Origin: Virgibacillus siamensis
GTDB lineage: Bacteria; Bacillota; Bacilli; Bacillales; Amphibacillaceae
Assembly: GCF_900162695.1 (NCBI RefSeq)
Contig: NZ_FUIH01000007.1
Location: forward strand, 2,542,001 to 2,606,000
Direction: 5' to 3'
DNA: 64,000 nt
Position numbers and translations under genes: made by a program. This document shows positions 26,333 through 35,250 of the stretch, one piece after another. Numbering within the stretch: position 1 is the stretch's first letter; every line of letters starts with the position of its first letter. A model generated the notes under the pieces. The model did not search any database, was not told the origin of the DNA, and worked only from the letters and a program-made list of their open reading frames with translations.

Positions 26333-28453
26333 TTGAAAGAAAAACATTTAATGTTGGTTGTCACCCTTATCATGACATTTTTGATTTTAATGGGTTCGAC
26401 AGTGTCAACAACTTCCGCAATGTCAAAAGACACAAAAGAGAAAGTGAAACTTAACGGGCTTATCCCTTCAACAGCATCAGATTCGGCAGAAATTAACGTT
26501 AAAAACGGTATGACCCAACCAATTTACTCCACTGATAATGCCATCATAGAAAATCTTCATGTTAAAACGCAGACGGACAGTGATCGTGATGGTGAAAATG
26601 ACCTTGTCTCAATTAAGGTTATGCGCCCGAAAACAGATCCCGGAATTAAAGTCCCTGTCATATATCAAATGAGTCCGTACCGTTCGGGGTTAAAAAGTGT
26701 TCCCTACCATGATGTGGATGTTGAACTTACCCCTGCAGCTAAACAAAAGAAAGTTCCCATTGGATTGCCTTTTTCCTTAATGAAAGGAAAAACGGCAAAC
26801 CTAGGCTATCTGGGAAATTATTATGTACCACGGGGTTACGCTGTAATTTTGGGTGAAAGTATTGGGACAGGAAAATCAGATGGTTGTCCAACTGTGGGCG
26901 ATCGAAAGGAAATACTAGGCACAAAAGCAGTCATCGACTGGTTAAACGGACGTACGAAGGCCTTCACGGAAGATGGTCAAGGGGTAGCAGCAGATTGGTC
27001 GACAGGTAATGTCGGTATGGTCGGTGTTTCGTATAATGGCACATTGCCGAATGGTGTGGCAACAACTGGTGTTGAGGGGCTAAAGACCATTATACCCACT
27101 TCGGCAATCAGCAGTTGGTACGATTACTACCGGGCAAATGGTGCAGTTGTTGCTCCCGGCGGATATCAAGGAGAAGATGCGGACATTTTAGCTAAAGCCG
27201 TTTTAACACGGGAAAACCCTGAGGAATGTGAAGCGGTTATAGATGAAATAGAGCAGAATCAGGCTCGGAATACAGGTGATTACAATGATTTCTGGGATAA
27301 ACGAAACTACGTAAAAGACGTTGAAAATATTAATGCAAGCGTTTTTGTTGTACACGGGCTTAATGATTGGAACGTTAAAACGAAGCAATTCGCACAATGG
27401 TGGAAAGCGCTGGTTGATAATGACGTACCAAGGAAAATGTGGCTGCATCAAGGTGGACACGGAGGAACCAGCGAAAATAATTACAAGAAAACGGAAAACA
27501 GGTGGTTTGATTACTGGTTGTATGGTATTGAGAATGGCATTATGGATGAGCCCAAGATTGACATTGAGCGTGAGAACGGTACATGGCATCAAGAGGTTAA
27601 CTGGCCCAATAATGATGCAATCTCAGCCAAGTTTCATTTAAAACCTGGCTACAACAATCCAGCAGGAACACTTGGCCTGAATTCCACTCAAAACCATGAC
27701 AACTATACTCAAAACTTGGTCGATGCTCCTCAGAAAAAAGCAAGCAAACTAATTTCGCAACCAATGGAACATAACCCGAACCGATTAGTCTATCTTACAC
27801 CAAAACTGACAAAGAAAGTTCGGATTAGCGGGACACCAAAAATAAGTATACGAGCAAGTATTGATCATAAAGTCGCTAATCTAACCGCCCTGCTTGTGGA
27901 CTACGGAGGAAAAGAGCCCAAAATCGTTACACGTGGTTGGATGGATCCGCAAAATTTGTTTTCAGACAAACATCCAATATCAATCGTCCCAGGCAAGCAA
28001 TACAAATTTGAATGGGACATGCAGCCTGACGATTATGTATTTCAGCCGGGGCATCGACTGGGAATTGTACTAATTGCCAGTGACTATGATTATACAATTC
28101 GGCCGCCAGCGGGGACTGAAATCACCGTTAACCTTGATCAAAGCAGTATTTCATTACCAATAATTGACGGAAAAGAAGGATTAACATTTATAAATGCATC
28201 TGATATGAAAAAACATGTTAACAAGCTTATGAAAAACGGGGAATTCAAAAGTGATAAGGCTGCACATGCATTAAAAATTCATTTAACCATAGTACATCAA
28301 TTCGAAAAGATGGAAGCAAAACGAAAAGTTGTTAAACACATGAAAGGTTTTAAGCTTTTACTTGAACATCAGCTGCAAAATGGTTTGATTTCTGGTGATG
28401 GCTATGAAACTTTGAAAGATGATGTTGATTCCCTGTTTAGAAAGTGGCGATAG
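26333..28453 (+). CDS. Secreted Xaa-Pro dipeptidyl-peptidase-like hydrolase (S15/CocE), copy 1
   Basis: A 706-residue alpha/beta-hydrolase with an N-terminal signal peptide (hydrophobic to about residue 29). The catalytic triad is visible: S233 in GVSYNG, D345 in HGLNDWNV and H376 in GGHGG. A C-terminal jelly roll (ending about 600) is typical of PepX/CocE enzymes. It carries a DxDxDG calcium-type loop near residue 82 (DSDRDGEND). The last 85 residues form the shared FIMAH-like helical module. Family S15 removes Xaa-Pro dipeptides or hydrolyses esters; a peptide role fits the neighbouring protease. Start is TTG with GGAGG seven bases upstream. Confidence 0.9.
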   Translation: MKEKHLMLVVTLIMTFLILMGSTVSTTSAMSKDTKEKVKLNGLIPSTASDSAEINVKNGMTQPIYSTDNAIIENLHVKTQTDSDRDGENDLVSIKVMRPKTDPGIKVPVIYQMSPYRSGLKSVPYHDVDVELTPAAKQKKVPIGLPFSLMKGKTANLGYLGNYYVPRGYAVILGESIGTGKSDGCPTVGDRKEILGTKAVIDWLNGRTKAFTEDGQGVAADWSTGNVGMVGVSYNGTLPNGVATTGVEGLKTIIPTSAISSWYDYYRANGAVVAPGGYQGEDADILAKAVLTRENPEECEAVIDEIEQNQARNTGDYNDFWDKRNYVKDVENINASVFVVHGLNDWNVKTKQFAQWWKALVDNDVPRKMWLHQGGHGGTSENNYKKTENRWFDYWLYGIENGIMDEPKIDIERENGTWHQEVNWPNNDAISAKFHLKPGYNNPAGTLGLNSTQNHDNYTQNLVDAPQKKASKLISQPMEHNPNRLVYLTPKLTKKVRISGTPKISIRASIDHKVANLTALLVDYGGKEPKIVTRGWMDPQNLFSDKHPISIVPGKQYKFEWDMQPDDYVFQPGHRLGIVLIASDYDYTIRPPAGTEITVNLDQSSISLPIIDGKEGLTFINASDMKKHVNKLMKNGEFKSDKAAHALKIHLTIVHQFEKMEAKRKVVKHMKGFKLLLEHQLQNGLISGDGYETLKDDVDSLFRKWR

Positions 28454-28512
28454 TTTTATAGGCAATATGCTTATAATTTCTTAAATTAATTAAGCGTATG
28501 GAGGTTTTTCAG

Positions 28513-30663
28513 TTGAAAAGAATGTTTGTTGGATTGGCAATTTTTATGATGCTATTTTCTACGATCAATAGTTTCGAAGTGTCAGCTGAATCTTTGGATA
28601 AACAAAACAAACCAAGTAAACGCACATCCATTTCTCATATCCTTAGCGGAAAGACACAGCCGGTATATTCCTATAAAGATGCAATACGGGAAACTGTGTA
28701 TGTCAAATCCTCACTCGATGCCGACCATGACGGAAAGTCGGACAAAATTGCAATTGATATCATCCGCCCCAAGGCAACTGCTTCAGGCCTTGATGTGCCG
28801 GTTATAATGGATGCAAGCCCTTACTATGAAAGAATAGGAAGAGGAAATGAATCTGAAATAAAAGACCCCAATCAAGACGGGAAAAACGAGAAATTCCCAC
28901 TCTTTTATGACAACTATTTTGTCCCTAGGGGTTATGCCATTGTTCAAGTAGACATGGTTGGCACCAACAATTCCGACGGCTGTCCAACTACAGGTGGTTA
29001 TGAAGAAATAACGAGCGTAAAAACGGTCATAGATTGGCTGAATGGCCGTACATCAGCCTGGGATTCAGAAGGAAACAATATCAGTGCTGATTGGACAAAC
29101 GGAAAAGTTGGCATGATCGGTAAGTCGTACGATGGCACCCTTGCAAATGGAGTAGCTGCCACTGGCGTTGAGGGGCTGGAGACAATTGTTCCAATCGCTG
29201 CGATTAGCAGTTGGTATGACTATTATCGCTATGGCGGAATTCCCTACTATAAGGGAGGACCTGCAGGACTTGCCAATGCAGTGGTGGCATCTGACCATCG
29301 CTTTGAATGCAAACCAGTTCGTGAACAGCTTACCTTGGAATCCGATGACCAAACAGGGAATTATAATGATTTCTGGGAGGAACGCGACTATACGAAGGAT
29401 GCAGAAAAGGTGTCCGCCAGTGTTTTTGTCATTCACGGTATAAATGACTACAACGTAAAAACAAACCATTTCGCCCAATGGTGGGAAGAACTCAAAAAAC
29501 ACAACGTTCCCCGAAAATTATGGCTGTCAAGAACCGGGCATGTTGATCCATTTGATTTTAGACGGGAAGAATGGGTAGATACCTTGCACCAATGGTTTGA
29601 CTACTGGCTTATGGGAATTAACAACGGGATTATGGAGGAACCGATGGTAGATATCCAACGTTCCGCAAATGAATGGCAGACTCAATCATCATGGCCGGGT
29701 GAGGAAACAAATAAGGTAACTGTACGGCTGGCACCATCTGCCGGAAATGCCCCTGGCACACTTACGAAAGGCCCTGTGAAAGGACGGCATAGTCAATCCT
29801 TTGTTGATAATCCCGAACAGACAGAAAAACAAATGGTAACGAATCCATTGAGCGTCAAGGAAAACCGTCTCATCTATTTGTCACCAAAGCTGGAAGAATC
29901 CGTTCGCATTAGCGGTACTCCAAAGATTAATATTCGTGCAAAGGTAGGTGCAGAAGATACGAATCTTACCGCACTAATTGTTGATTATGGTTCAGCTGAA
30001 CGGGTTAATTATGAGAACAATGGCGGCATTCGCACTTTAAATACAGAAAGCTGCTGGGGAAAAAGCATCCTTCTTGATGATGCATGCTATAAGCAGACAA
30101 AATTGCTAACTGCTACAAAGCCATATGAAATTGTCACCCGCAGTTGGTTCGACGCCCAAAACTGGAAATCACTTTATGAAGACAATCCCCTAAGACCCGG
30201 ACAGAACTATTGGTTTCAATGGGAAGCATTGCCAGTAGACTATGTATTTGAACGTGGTCACCGAATTGGTATCGTTCTGGCCGGCAGTGATGATCAATGG
30301 ACTATCCCCGAGAAAAACCGTGCTGAGATTGAAGTAGCCCTTGGTCAAAGTTCGATTGAACTGCCAATTGTCGGCGGGGATGCAGCATTGAAATTAATAA
30401 GTGCAAAAAATATGAAAAAAATTGTTAAACACCTTGTGGAAAAGGATGAAATCAACAGCAACCGTGCTCATGCATTAAACATTCATTTAACAACCGTGGA
30501 ACGTTTTGAAACGCAAGAGGCTGATGAAAAAGTCGTCAAACACATGAAAGGGTTTAATCGATTACTTAAACACCAACTGCAAAGTGAGTTTATTTCCGAA
30601 AAAGCATATAACACCCTAAAAAATAAATCTAACGCCCTGATTAGGGAATGGCAAGATTCTTAA
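28513..30663 (+). CDS. Secreted Xaa-Pro dipeptidyl-peptidase-like hydrolase (S15/CocE), copy 2
   Basis: A 716-residue paralogue of the preceding protein, about the same length and architecture: signal peptide, S15 fold with the nucleophile in GKSYDG (S205), acid in HGINDYNV, histidine in RTGHVDP, jelly roll and C-terminal FIMAH-like module (RAHALNIHLTTVERFETQEA). It also has a DADHDGKSD loop near residue 69. A cysteine-containing insertion (SCWGKSILLDDACY) within the jelly roll is absent from copy 1. The TTG at 28513 is preferred to the ATG at 28498 because GGAGG lies inside the latter's second codon. Tandem duplication followed by divergence is the simplest origin. Confidence 0.9.
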   Translation: MKRMFVGLAIFMMLFSTINSFEVSAESLDKQNKPSKRTSISHILSGKTQPVYSYKDAIRETVYVKSSLDADHDGKSDKIAIDIIRPKATASGLDVPVIMDASPYYERIGRGNESEIKDPNQDGKNEKFPLFYDNYFVPRGYAIVQVDMVGTNNSDGCPTTGGYEEITSVKTVIDWLNGRTSAWDSEGNNISADWTNGKVGMIGKSYDGTLANGVAATGVEGLETIVPIAAISSWYDYYRYGGIPYYKGGPAGLANAVVASDHRFECKPVREQLTLESDDQTGNYNDFWEERDYTKDAEKVSASVFVIHGINDYNVKTNHFAQWWEELKKHNVPRKLWLSRTGHVDPFDFRREEWVDTLHQWFDYWLMGINNGIMEEPMVDIQRSANEWQTQSSWPGEETNKVTVRLAPSAGNAPGTLTKGPVKGRHSQSFVDNPEQTEKQMVTNPLSVKENRLIYLSPKLEESVRISGTPKINIRAKVGAEDTNLTALIVDYGSAERVNYENNGGIRTLNTESCWGKSILLDDACYKQTKLLTATKPYEIVTRSWFDAQNWKSLYEDNPLRPGQNYWFQWEALPVDYVFERGHRIGIVLAGSDDQWTIPEKNRAEIEVALGQSSIELPIVGGDAALKLISAKNMKKIVKHLVEKDEINSNRAHALNIHLTTVERFETQEADEKVVKHMKGFNRLLKHQLQSEFISEKAYNTLKNKSNALIREWQDS

Positions 30664-30703
30664 CATCTGCATTACAGAAAATTATTATAGGGAGGAATTT
30701 TTA

Positions 30704-31291
30704 ATGGGAATTAAAAAACAATTAGGCATTGGGGTTATATCTGCCGCAATTGGTTTATCTATGGTAGGGGGAGGCACGTATGCATATTTCAGTGACAGTG
30801 TAGTTACTACCAATACATTCGCAGCGGGTACATTGGATTTGACTGCTAACCCAACAGCACTTATCAATGTGGATAATATCCAACCGGGTGACCAAATGAT
30901 CCGTACTTTTGAACTCCAAAACAATGGTTCTCTGGATATCCGTAAAGTACTGTTGGAAACAAATTATACGGTCATTGATGCCAAAGGTGATAACACGGAG
31001 GACTTTGGAAAGTATATCGAGGTAGAATTCCTGTATAACGCTGATAAGTTAGATGAAGTCATTTACAAAACGACATTGGCTGAACTGCAAGATATGGAAC
31101 CTGAGGCAGTGAATAAACATATTTTCTATCCGCAATTCGGCGAAAAAGGATTAGCTGCTGGTTCAGTCGATGACTTAGCTGTTAAATTTAACTTTATCGA
31201 CAATGGAGAAGAACAAAATCAATTTCAGGGAGACTCCTTGAATCTTCAATGGACTTTTAATGCCACACAGGAATCAGGTGCGGAAAAGTAA
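30704..31291 (+). CDS. Camelysin/TasA-family (CalY-like) secreted protein
   Basis: A 195-residue exported protein starting MGIKKQLGIGVISAAIGLSM and with YFSDSVVTTNTFAAGTLDL, the signature of the TasA/CalY/camelysin family. In Bacillus these form extracellular fibres in biofilms or act as a surface metalloprotein. They are usually encoded beside the signal peptidase sipW, which is absent here. Its ATG has GGGAGG eight bases upstream and it lies 40 bases after the second S15 gene, before a terminator, so it closes the secreted cluster. Confidence 0.88.
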   Translation: MGIKKQLGIGVISAAIGLSMVGGGTYAYFSDSVVTTNTFAAGTLDLTANPTALINVDNIQPGDQMIRTFELQNNGSLDIRKVLLETNYTVIDAKGDNTEDFGKYIEVEFLYNADKLDEVIYKTTLAELQDMEPEAVNKHIFYPQFGEKGLAAGSVDDLAVKFNFIDNGEEQNQFQGDSLNLQWTFNATQESGAEK

Positions 31292-31307
31292 CTAAGATTT
31301 AATAAGA

Positions 31308-31335
31308 GGAGAGACTGTCATGTCTCTCCCCTTTT
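31308..31335 (+). terminator. Terminator of the secreted-peptidase cluster
   Basis: GGAGAGAC and GTCTCTCC form an 8-bp stem with a six-base loop, followed by CCTTTT, 17 bases past the CalY-like stop codon. Confidence 0.85.
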
Positions 31336-31412
31336 AAGAATAATGGTTGGAATAAGTCCTGATTAGCACGACAACCATTTAATCATTTTAAGCAACAGTA
31401 CCACTTAAACCT

Positions 31413-31937
31413 TTAACCCAAATGTTTCCAGATTTTCCGGTCTTTATCTGTTTTAATTACAGGATACCAACCTAGTTCCTTGTATAAGTGAATAGCCGCT
31501 TTACTGGATGCTTGTGTCTTAAGATAAGCAGACTGATGATTTTCTTTTAAAATGTCCATTGCCTTAATAATAAGTGGACGCCCTAATTTCCTGCCTTGAT
31601 AATCAGGTATAATCTCAATCCAATGTAATCTTCCAATAGTGTTGTTAGTCCACTTCCCAAACCAAGCGGTTGCAGTTCCTACTGTATTTCCATCAACTGT
31701 TTCTATAAAAATAATCCTTCTTTTAGCTTCAGTTATATGTGGCAAAAGCTCTTTATTAAAGCGCTCTATTGCCCTTCGTTCACTTGAAAATTCCTTCGTT
31801 TCCGTCATAATCTTAGCCCACTTCTTGTCATCATCTTTATGACTGAACCGTCTAAAATGGTAGCCACTTGGAAGTATGGGGGTAAAATTGTAATCCAAAT
31901 TATGCATCATATATAACGGTGTCGTTGTATTATTCAT
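31413..31937 (-). CDS. GNAT-family N-acetyltransferase
   Basis: A 174-residue GNAT protein. The acetyl-CoA loop is in IEIIPDYQGRKLGRPLIIKAMDIL (Q/RxxGxG/A-like), and the C-terminus LKTQASSKAAIHLYKELGWYPV is the usual beta-bulge region. The acceptor (antibiotic, amino acid, protein or polyamine) cannot be told. It lies 87 bases after the fucosidase gene on the same strand and could be co-transcribed. GGAGGT precedes its ATG. Confidence 0.85.
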   Translation of the reverse strand: MNNTTTPLYMMHNLDYNFTPILPSGYHFRRFSHKDDDKKWAKIMTETKEFSSERRAIERFNKELLPHITEAKRRIIFIETVDGNTVGTATAWFGKWTNNTIGRLHWIEIIPDYQGRKLGRPLIIKAMDILKENHQSAYLKTQASSKAAIHLYKELGWYPVIKTDKDRKIWKHLG

Positions 31938-32024
31938 ATCTTACCTCCATGTAGTTAAAAGAGGGGTTTCCTCATAACCATAAAATAACCCCAGATACTC
32001 CCAGGAATTATGCCACATCCACCA

Positions 32025-33671
32025 TCACATCCCCACAACAATTTGTTCAACCTCAACACCCAAATCCTGATCACTATATACCGGGTCTGCCAAAGTGATG
32101 GACAATGGAACAATTTCAAATGCCGGAACAGTAAAATTTCCAACCATACCCCCCAGTAATTCCCTGCCTGTAACAATCTTCACTTGTTCACCGAGTTGAA
32201 TGTGATATTGATACTCCAAGTTAGCAGTGCCCTGAAATTCAATGGATACTTCCTGTTCGTATTCAGCTGCTAAAAAAGCTGTTAGTTTAACAGTCGACAA
32301 CTTCATGCTCGTATAATTACCTTCATCACAGTAGCTATGGGCAAAAGACACATTGTCAGGTGAAATTGTCCATATTCCTTCTTGAGGTGCAATCACATTA
32401 TCTGGAATAATGCGGACCTCTTCACGAAGTTTTACGTTGAGAACAGGCACAATTGACTCCTGAAATTGTTTTGGCACGTATATAATTAAATCGTTGGAAT
32501 TTCGCTCCCACTTCAATTCCTGGCTTGTGTTGTCTTCGGTTATTTCCAATACAGGTGATGCCAACCAGGGAAGCGTAATGGTACCTCCCGCGAATTTACC
32601 CGTTAAATATAGATATAACTCATTTTTACCGGCCATGACGTGTCCCCAGCTCTGAACAGGAAATTTAGTCGGCACATTCCCATTAATAATGCCTGGATGC
32701 CGCTTTATCCATGCGCCAATTGCACGCAGAATATCTTCCTCATATTCAACGATCGAGCCATCCCCGCGCGGACCAATATTAAGCAGGTAGTTGCCGCCTT
32801 TAGCACGCACTTTAACAAGATCTTGAATAAGCATGTTCAATTTAATTGAAAAAGCATCCCGTTGCTGCCAGCTGCGATACCCCCATGTTGAATGATTAAT
32901 GGACGCAGGAGTTTGCCAAACCGTATCAATGTCCTCTGTCGGAATTTCGTTATCACTGAGTGTGCGGAAATCCCCTGCATTATTCCAAACTCTGCTGTTA
33001 ATCATTATTTCCGGCTGATATTCATGAACCAGCGAGACCAAGGCATTACTTTGATCCAATGTTGGTGCTCCCATATCAAACCATAGTTCAACAATGGAAC
33101 CGTAATTCGATAACAATTCCTTTAATTGTTCTTTAATAATAACCTCAAGTGATGCTGGAATAGAATTGCCATTATCTTTATCGAATTCATGCCCTTGATC
33201 CCAGTCCACCAGGGAATAGTAAAGACCCAGCTTCAAACCCTGTTTTTGACATTCATCGGCTAACAAAGACAACGCATCTTTACCGAATGGCGTTGCTTCG
33301 GCAATGTTATAGTTTGTCGTCTTTGTATCAAACATACAAAAACCATCATGATGTTTTGTTGTAAAAACAATATACTTCATGCCAGCATCCTTTGCCAGTT
33401 GACAAATAACTTGAGGATCAAACTTTTCCGCGGAAAATTGTTTTGCCACCCTTAAATAATCTTCCTTGGAAATACCCTGCCACATTTGGATTTGCTCACT
33501 GTATCCTTCTACTACAGGCTGATTATCCCATACGCCGCCAATCTTTGAATAAATTCCCCAATGAATAAATAACCCGTACGCAAGTTTCTGCCAATTAGCA
33601 ACACGGTCATCTGATCTCCATCCATTTTTACCCGGAATACCCATCATGTCACTTTCTTTCTCACTCAACAT
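32025..33671 (-). CDS. Alpha-L-fucosidase, GH29
   Basis: A cytoplasmic retaining GH29 enzyme of about 548 residues. Characteristic blocks are YGLFIHWGIYS near the start, YIVFTTKHHDGFCMFDT, the nucleophile aspartate in VELWFDMGAPT and the closing motif KGGNYLLNIGPRGDGSI. A beta-sandwich domain follows. There is no signal peptide, so it acts on imported fucosides. The start at 33671 has GAGGTG seven bases upstream; a TTG 15 bases earlier overlaps that site. It follows an M81 gene and a peptide-type ABC transporter, an arrangement suggesting a fucose-bearing substrate enters through that transporter. Confidence 0.92.
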   Translation of the reverse strand: MLSEKESDMMGIPGKNGWRSDDRVANWQKLAYGLFIHWGIYSKIGGVWDNQPVVEGYSEQIQMWQGISKEDYLRVAKQFSAEKFDPQVICQLAKDAGMKYIVFTTKHHDGFCMFDTKTTNYNIAEATPFGKDALSLLADECQKQGLKLGLYYSLVDWDQGHEFDKDNGNSIPASLEVIIKEQLKELLSNYGSIVELWFDMGAPTLDQSNALVSLVHEYQPEIMINSRVWNNAGDFRTLSDNEIPTEDIDTVWQTPASINHSTWGYRSWQQRDAFSIKLNMLIQDLVKVRAKGGNYLLNIGPRGDGSIVEYEEDILRAIGAWIKRHPGIINGNVPTKFPVQSWGHVMAGKNELYLYLTGKFAGGTITLPWLASPVLEITEDNTSQELKWERNSNDLIIYVPKQFQESIVPVLNVKLREEVRIIPDNVIAPQEGIWTISPDNVSFAHSYCDEGNYTSMKLSTVKLTAFLAAEYEQEVSIEFQGTANLEYQYHIQLGEQVKIVTGRELLGGMVGNFTVPAFEIVPLSITLADPVYSDQDLGVEVEQIVVGM

Positions 33672-33695
33672 AATATTACACCTCAAATCCTTTCC

Positions 33696-33737
33696 GGAAG
33701 CAGGAGAACCGTCCCCACGCTTTCCCTACGCTTCCCC
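33696..33737 (-). repeat. GGGGACGGTTCT short repeat directly after a stop codon
   Basis: On the minus strand the TAG stop of the M81 gene runs straight into GGGGAAGCGTAGGGAAAGCG, then TGGGGACGGTTCTCCTGCTT. This is the most complete copy of the family, with an extra GGAAAGCG step. Confidence 0.65.
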
Positions 33738-35203
33738 TATTCCTCTACGCGATAATCCAATTCATCATACGGGAACATGGGTCGCATGATTCGTTTGTAA
33801 GAGCGGACTTGTTCCATTTCCTGATCTGTTGGTCCTTTCGTTAATGACATGATACAAAACGGTGAAATTGCTTTAAAGTCGGGTGAGATATATCCTTGTT
33901 TGACAACAAAAAGGTCATAATCATTAACATTCAGGTTGGAATCTTTGAATTGATGTACGTCTGTATAACTCAATGATTCGCCCTCTACCACGACACTGAT
34001 CGGTTTTCCATCAATCTTTACGGTGATAGCTTCTGCCATATGCGAGTTAATTTCAAAGTGATTATTCACCATACCTCTGGCAACAATTTCTCCCGTCAAA
34101 TGAATAGGCTTATTTAAATCATCCAGCCCCATGCCAAAATGAAAATCTACGCGGTCCCCTGTTTTTTTATCATAAAGTTTACGATAGCTATGTTTATCCA
34201 CAATACCTGCAACCAGGATGTTTTTATCATGATAATCCGTTTTGTCCATTAGCTGCCTCAGAATATAGTTGCTATAGCCATCACCGCCGGCACCGCAATT
34301 ATCACCTGAGTCTGTTATAAAAACAGGACTTCCATCATATCGAAGCGCACGATCTAAAGCCTCATCCGGATAATCAACGATTCCATGATAATGAAATTGG
34401 AATCGGCGAGCCAATATAAAATCATAAAGTTTGTCGGCCATTTCATTCGCATATGCGGCATATTTGTCATCATTAGGTACCACAATTACAGAGCAGCCGC
34501 ATTTATCTCCATCATGTTCCAAATATCCGACATGAAATGAAGCAGACAATATACGGGGATCCGATTCGATATCATCCAAATATTGATTAATGGATGCCAC
34601 TGGCTCATCTGTCGAAACGGATCTTTCGCCTCCAATCATGATGGGAACCTTGCGATACACCGGTGTCATCTTCCTTCTGTTTTGCAAAAGGTCAACCAGC
34701 ATTCCCGCAACCCGTCGGCGTGTCTCGACTGTATCTGTATGTGGAGAATGACGATACGTTCGAATAATGGTCGCATGATCGGCAAAGTCTTGTGACAGAT
34801 TGCCGTGAGGATCCATACAAATGGCAATCGGCATATATGGCCCCGTAATTTTGCGAATTTCGAACAAAATCTTGTGTTCTGCAGAATCACCCTCCAAATC
34901 CAATACTTTGCTTGCACCGTGTAAATATAAGTAAATACCATCAATTTCAGCAAGATGCTCTTTCACTTTTGTCGTAAACCGTTGCAGAATGAAATCAAAC
35001 GCATCTTTTTTAATCAGCCCACCCGGATGTCCATTCGCATAAAGGCTTGGTACAACTTCCATACCTTGTTCTTCAAAAATATCGCGCACATTCATGACAT
35101 CGATACATTCTTCACCATGCTTGAATACAAAGTTTTCATATGCCATATTCTGATAAGACCATTCATTAGATTCTGAATTAAAATGTCCAATAAGCACCTT
35201 CAT
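33737..35203 (-). CDS. M81-family metallopeptidase, MlrC-like
   Basis: A 488-residue protein of the MlrC family (two domains, DUF1485). Typical patterns are GHFNSESNEW at the start, IYLYLHGASKVLDLEGDSAEH near residue 100, and DSGDNCGAGGDGY near 275, which carries putative metal ligands. MlrC was described as degrading linearised microcystin in Sphingomonas; many homologues sit beside peptide ABC transporters and probably process imported peptides. AGGAGG lies seven bases before the ATG. It follows the second ATPase gene by 47 bases and precedes the fucosidase. Confidence 0.9.
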   Translation of the reverse strand: MKVLIGHFNSESNEWSYQNMAYENFVFKHGEECIDVMNVRDIFEEQGMEVVPSLYANGHPGGLIKKDAFDFILQRFTTKVKEHLAEIDGIYLYLHGASKVLDLEGDSAEHKILFEIRKITGPYMPIAICMDPHGNLSQDFADHATIIRTYRHSPHTDTVETRRRVAGMLVDLLQNRRKMTPVYRKVPIMIGGERSVSTDEPVASINQYLDDIESDPRILSASFHVGYLEHDGDKCGCSVIVVPNDDKYAAYANEMADKLYDFILARRFQFHYHGIVDYPDEALDRALRYDGSPVFITDSGDNCGAGGDGYSNYILRQLMDKTDYHDKNILVAGIVDKHSYRKLYDKKTGDRVDFHFGMGLDDLNKPIHLTGEIVARGMVNNHFEINSHMAEAITVKIDGKPISVVVEGESLSYTDVHQFKDSNLNVNDYDLFVVKQGYISPDFKAISPFCIMSLTKGPTDQEMEQVRSYKRIMRPMFPYDELDYRVEE

Positions 35204-35250
35204 AATAGTTCCTCCTACTCAACTTTTATTCTCAAAAACTATCTCAACAT

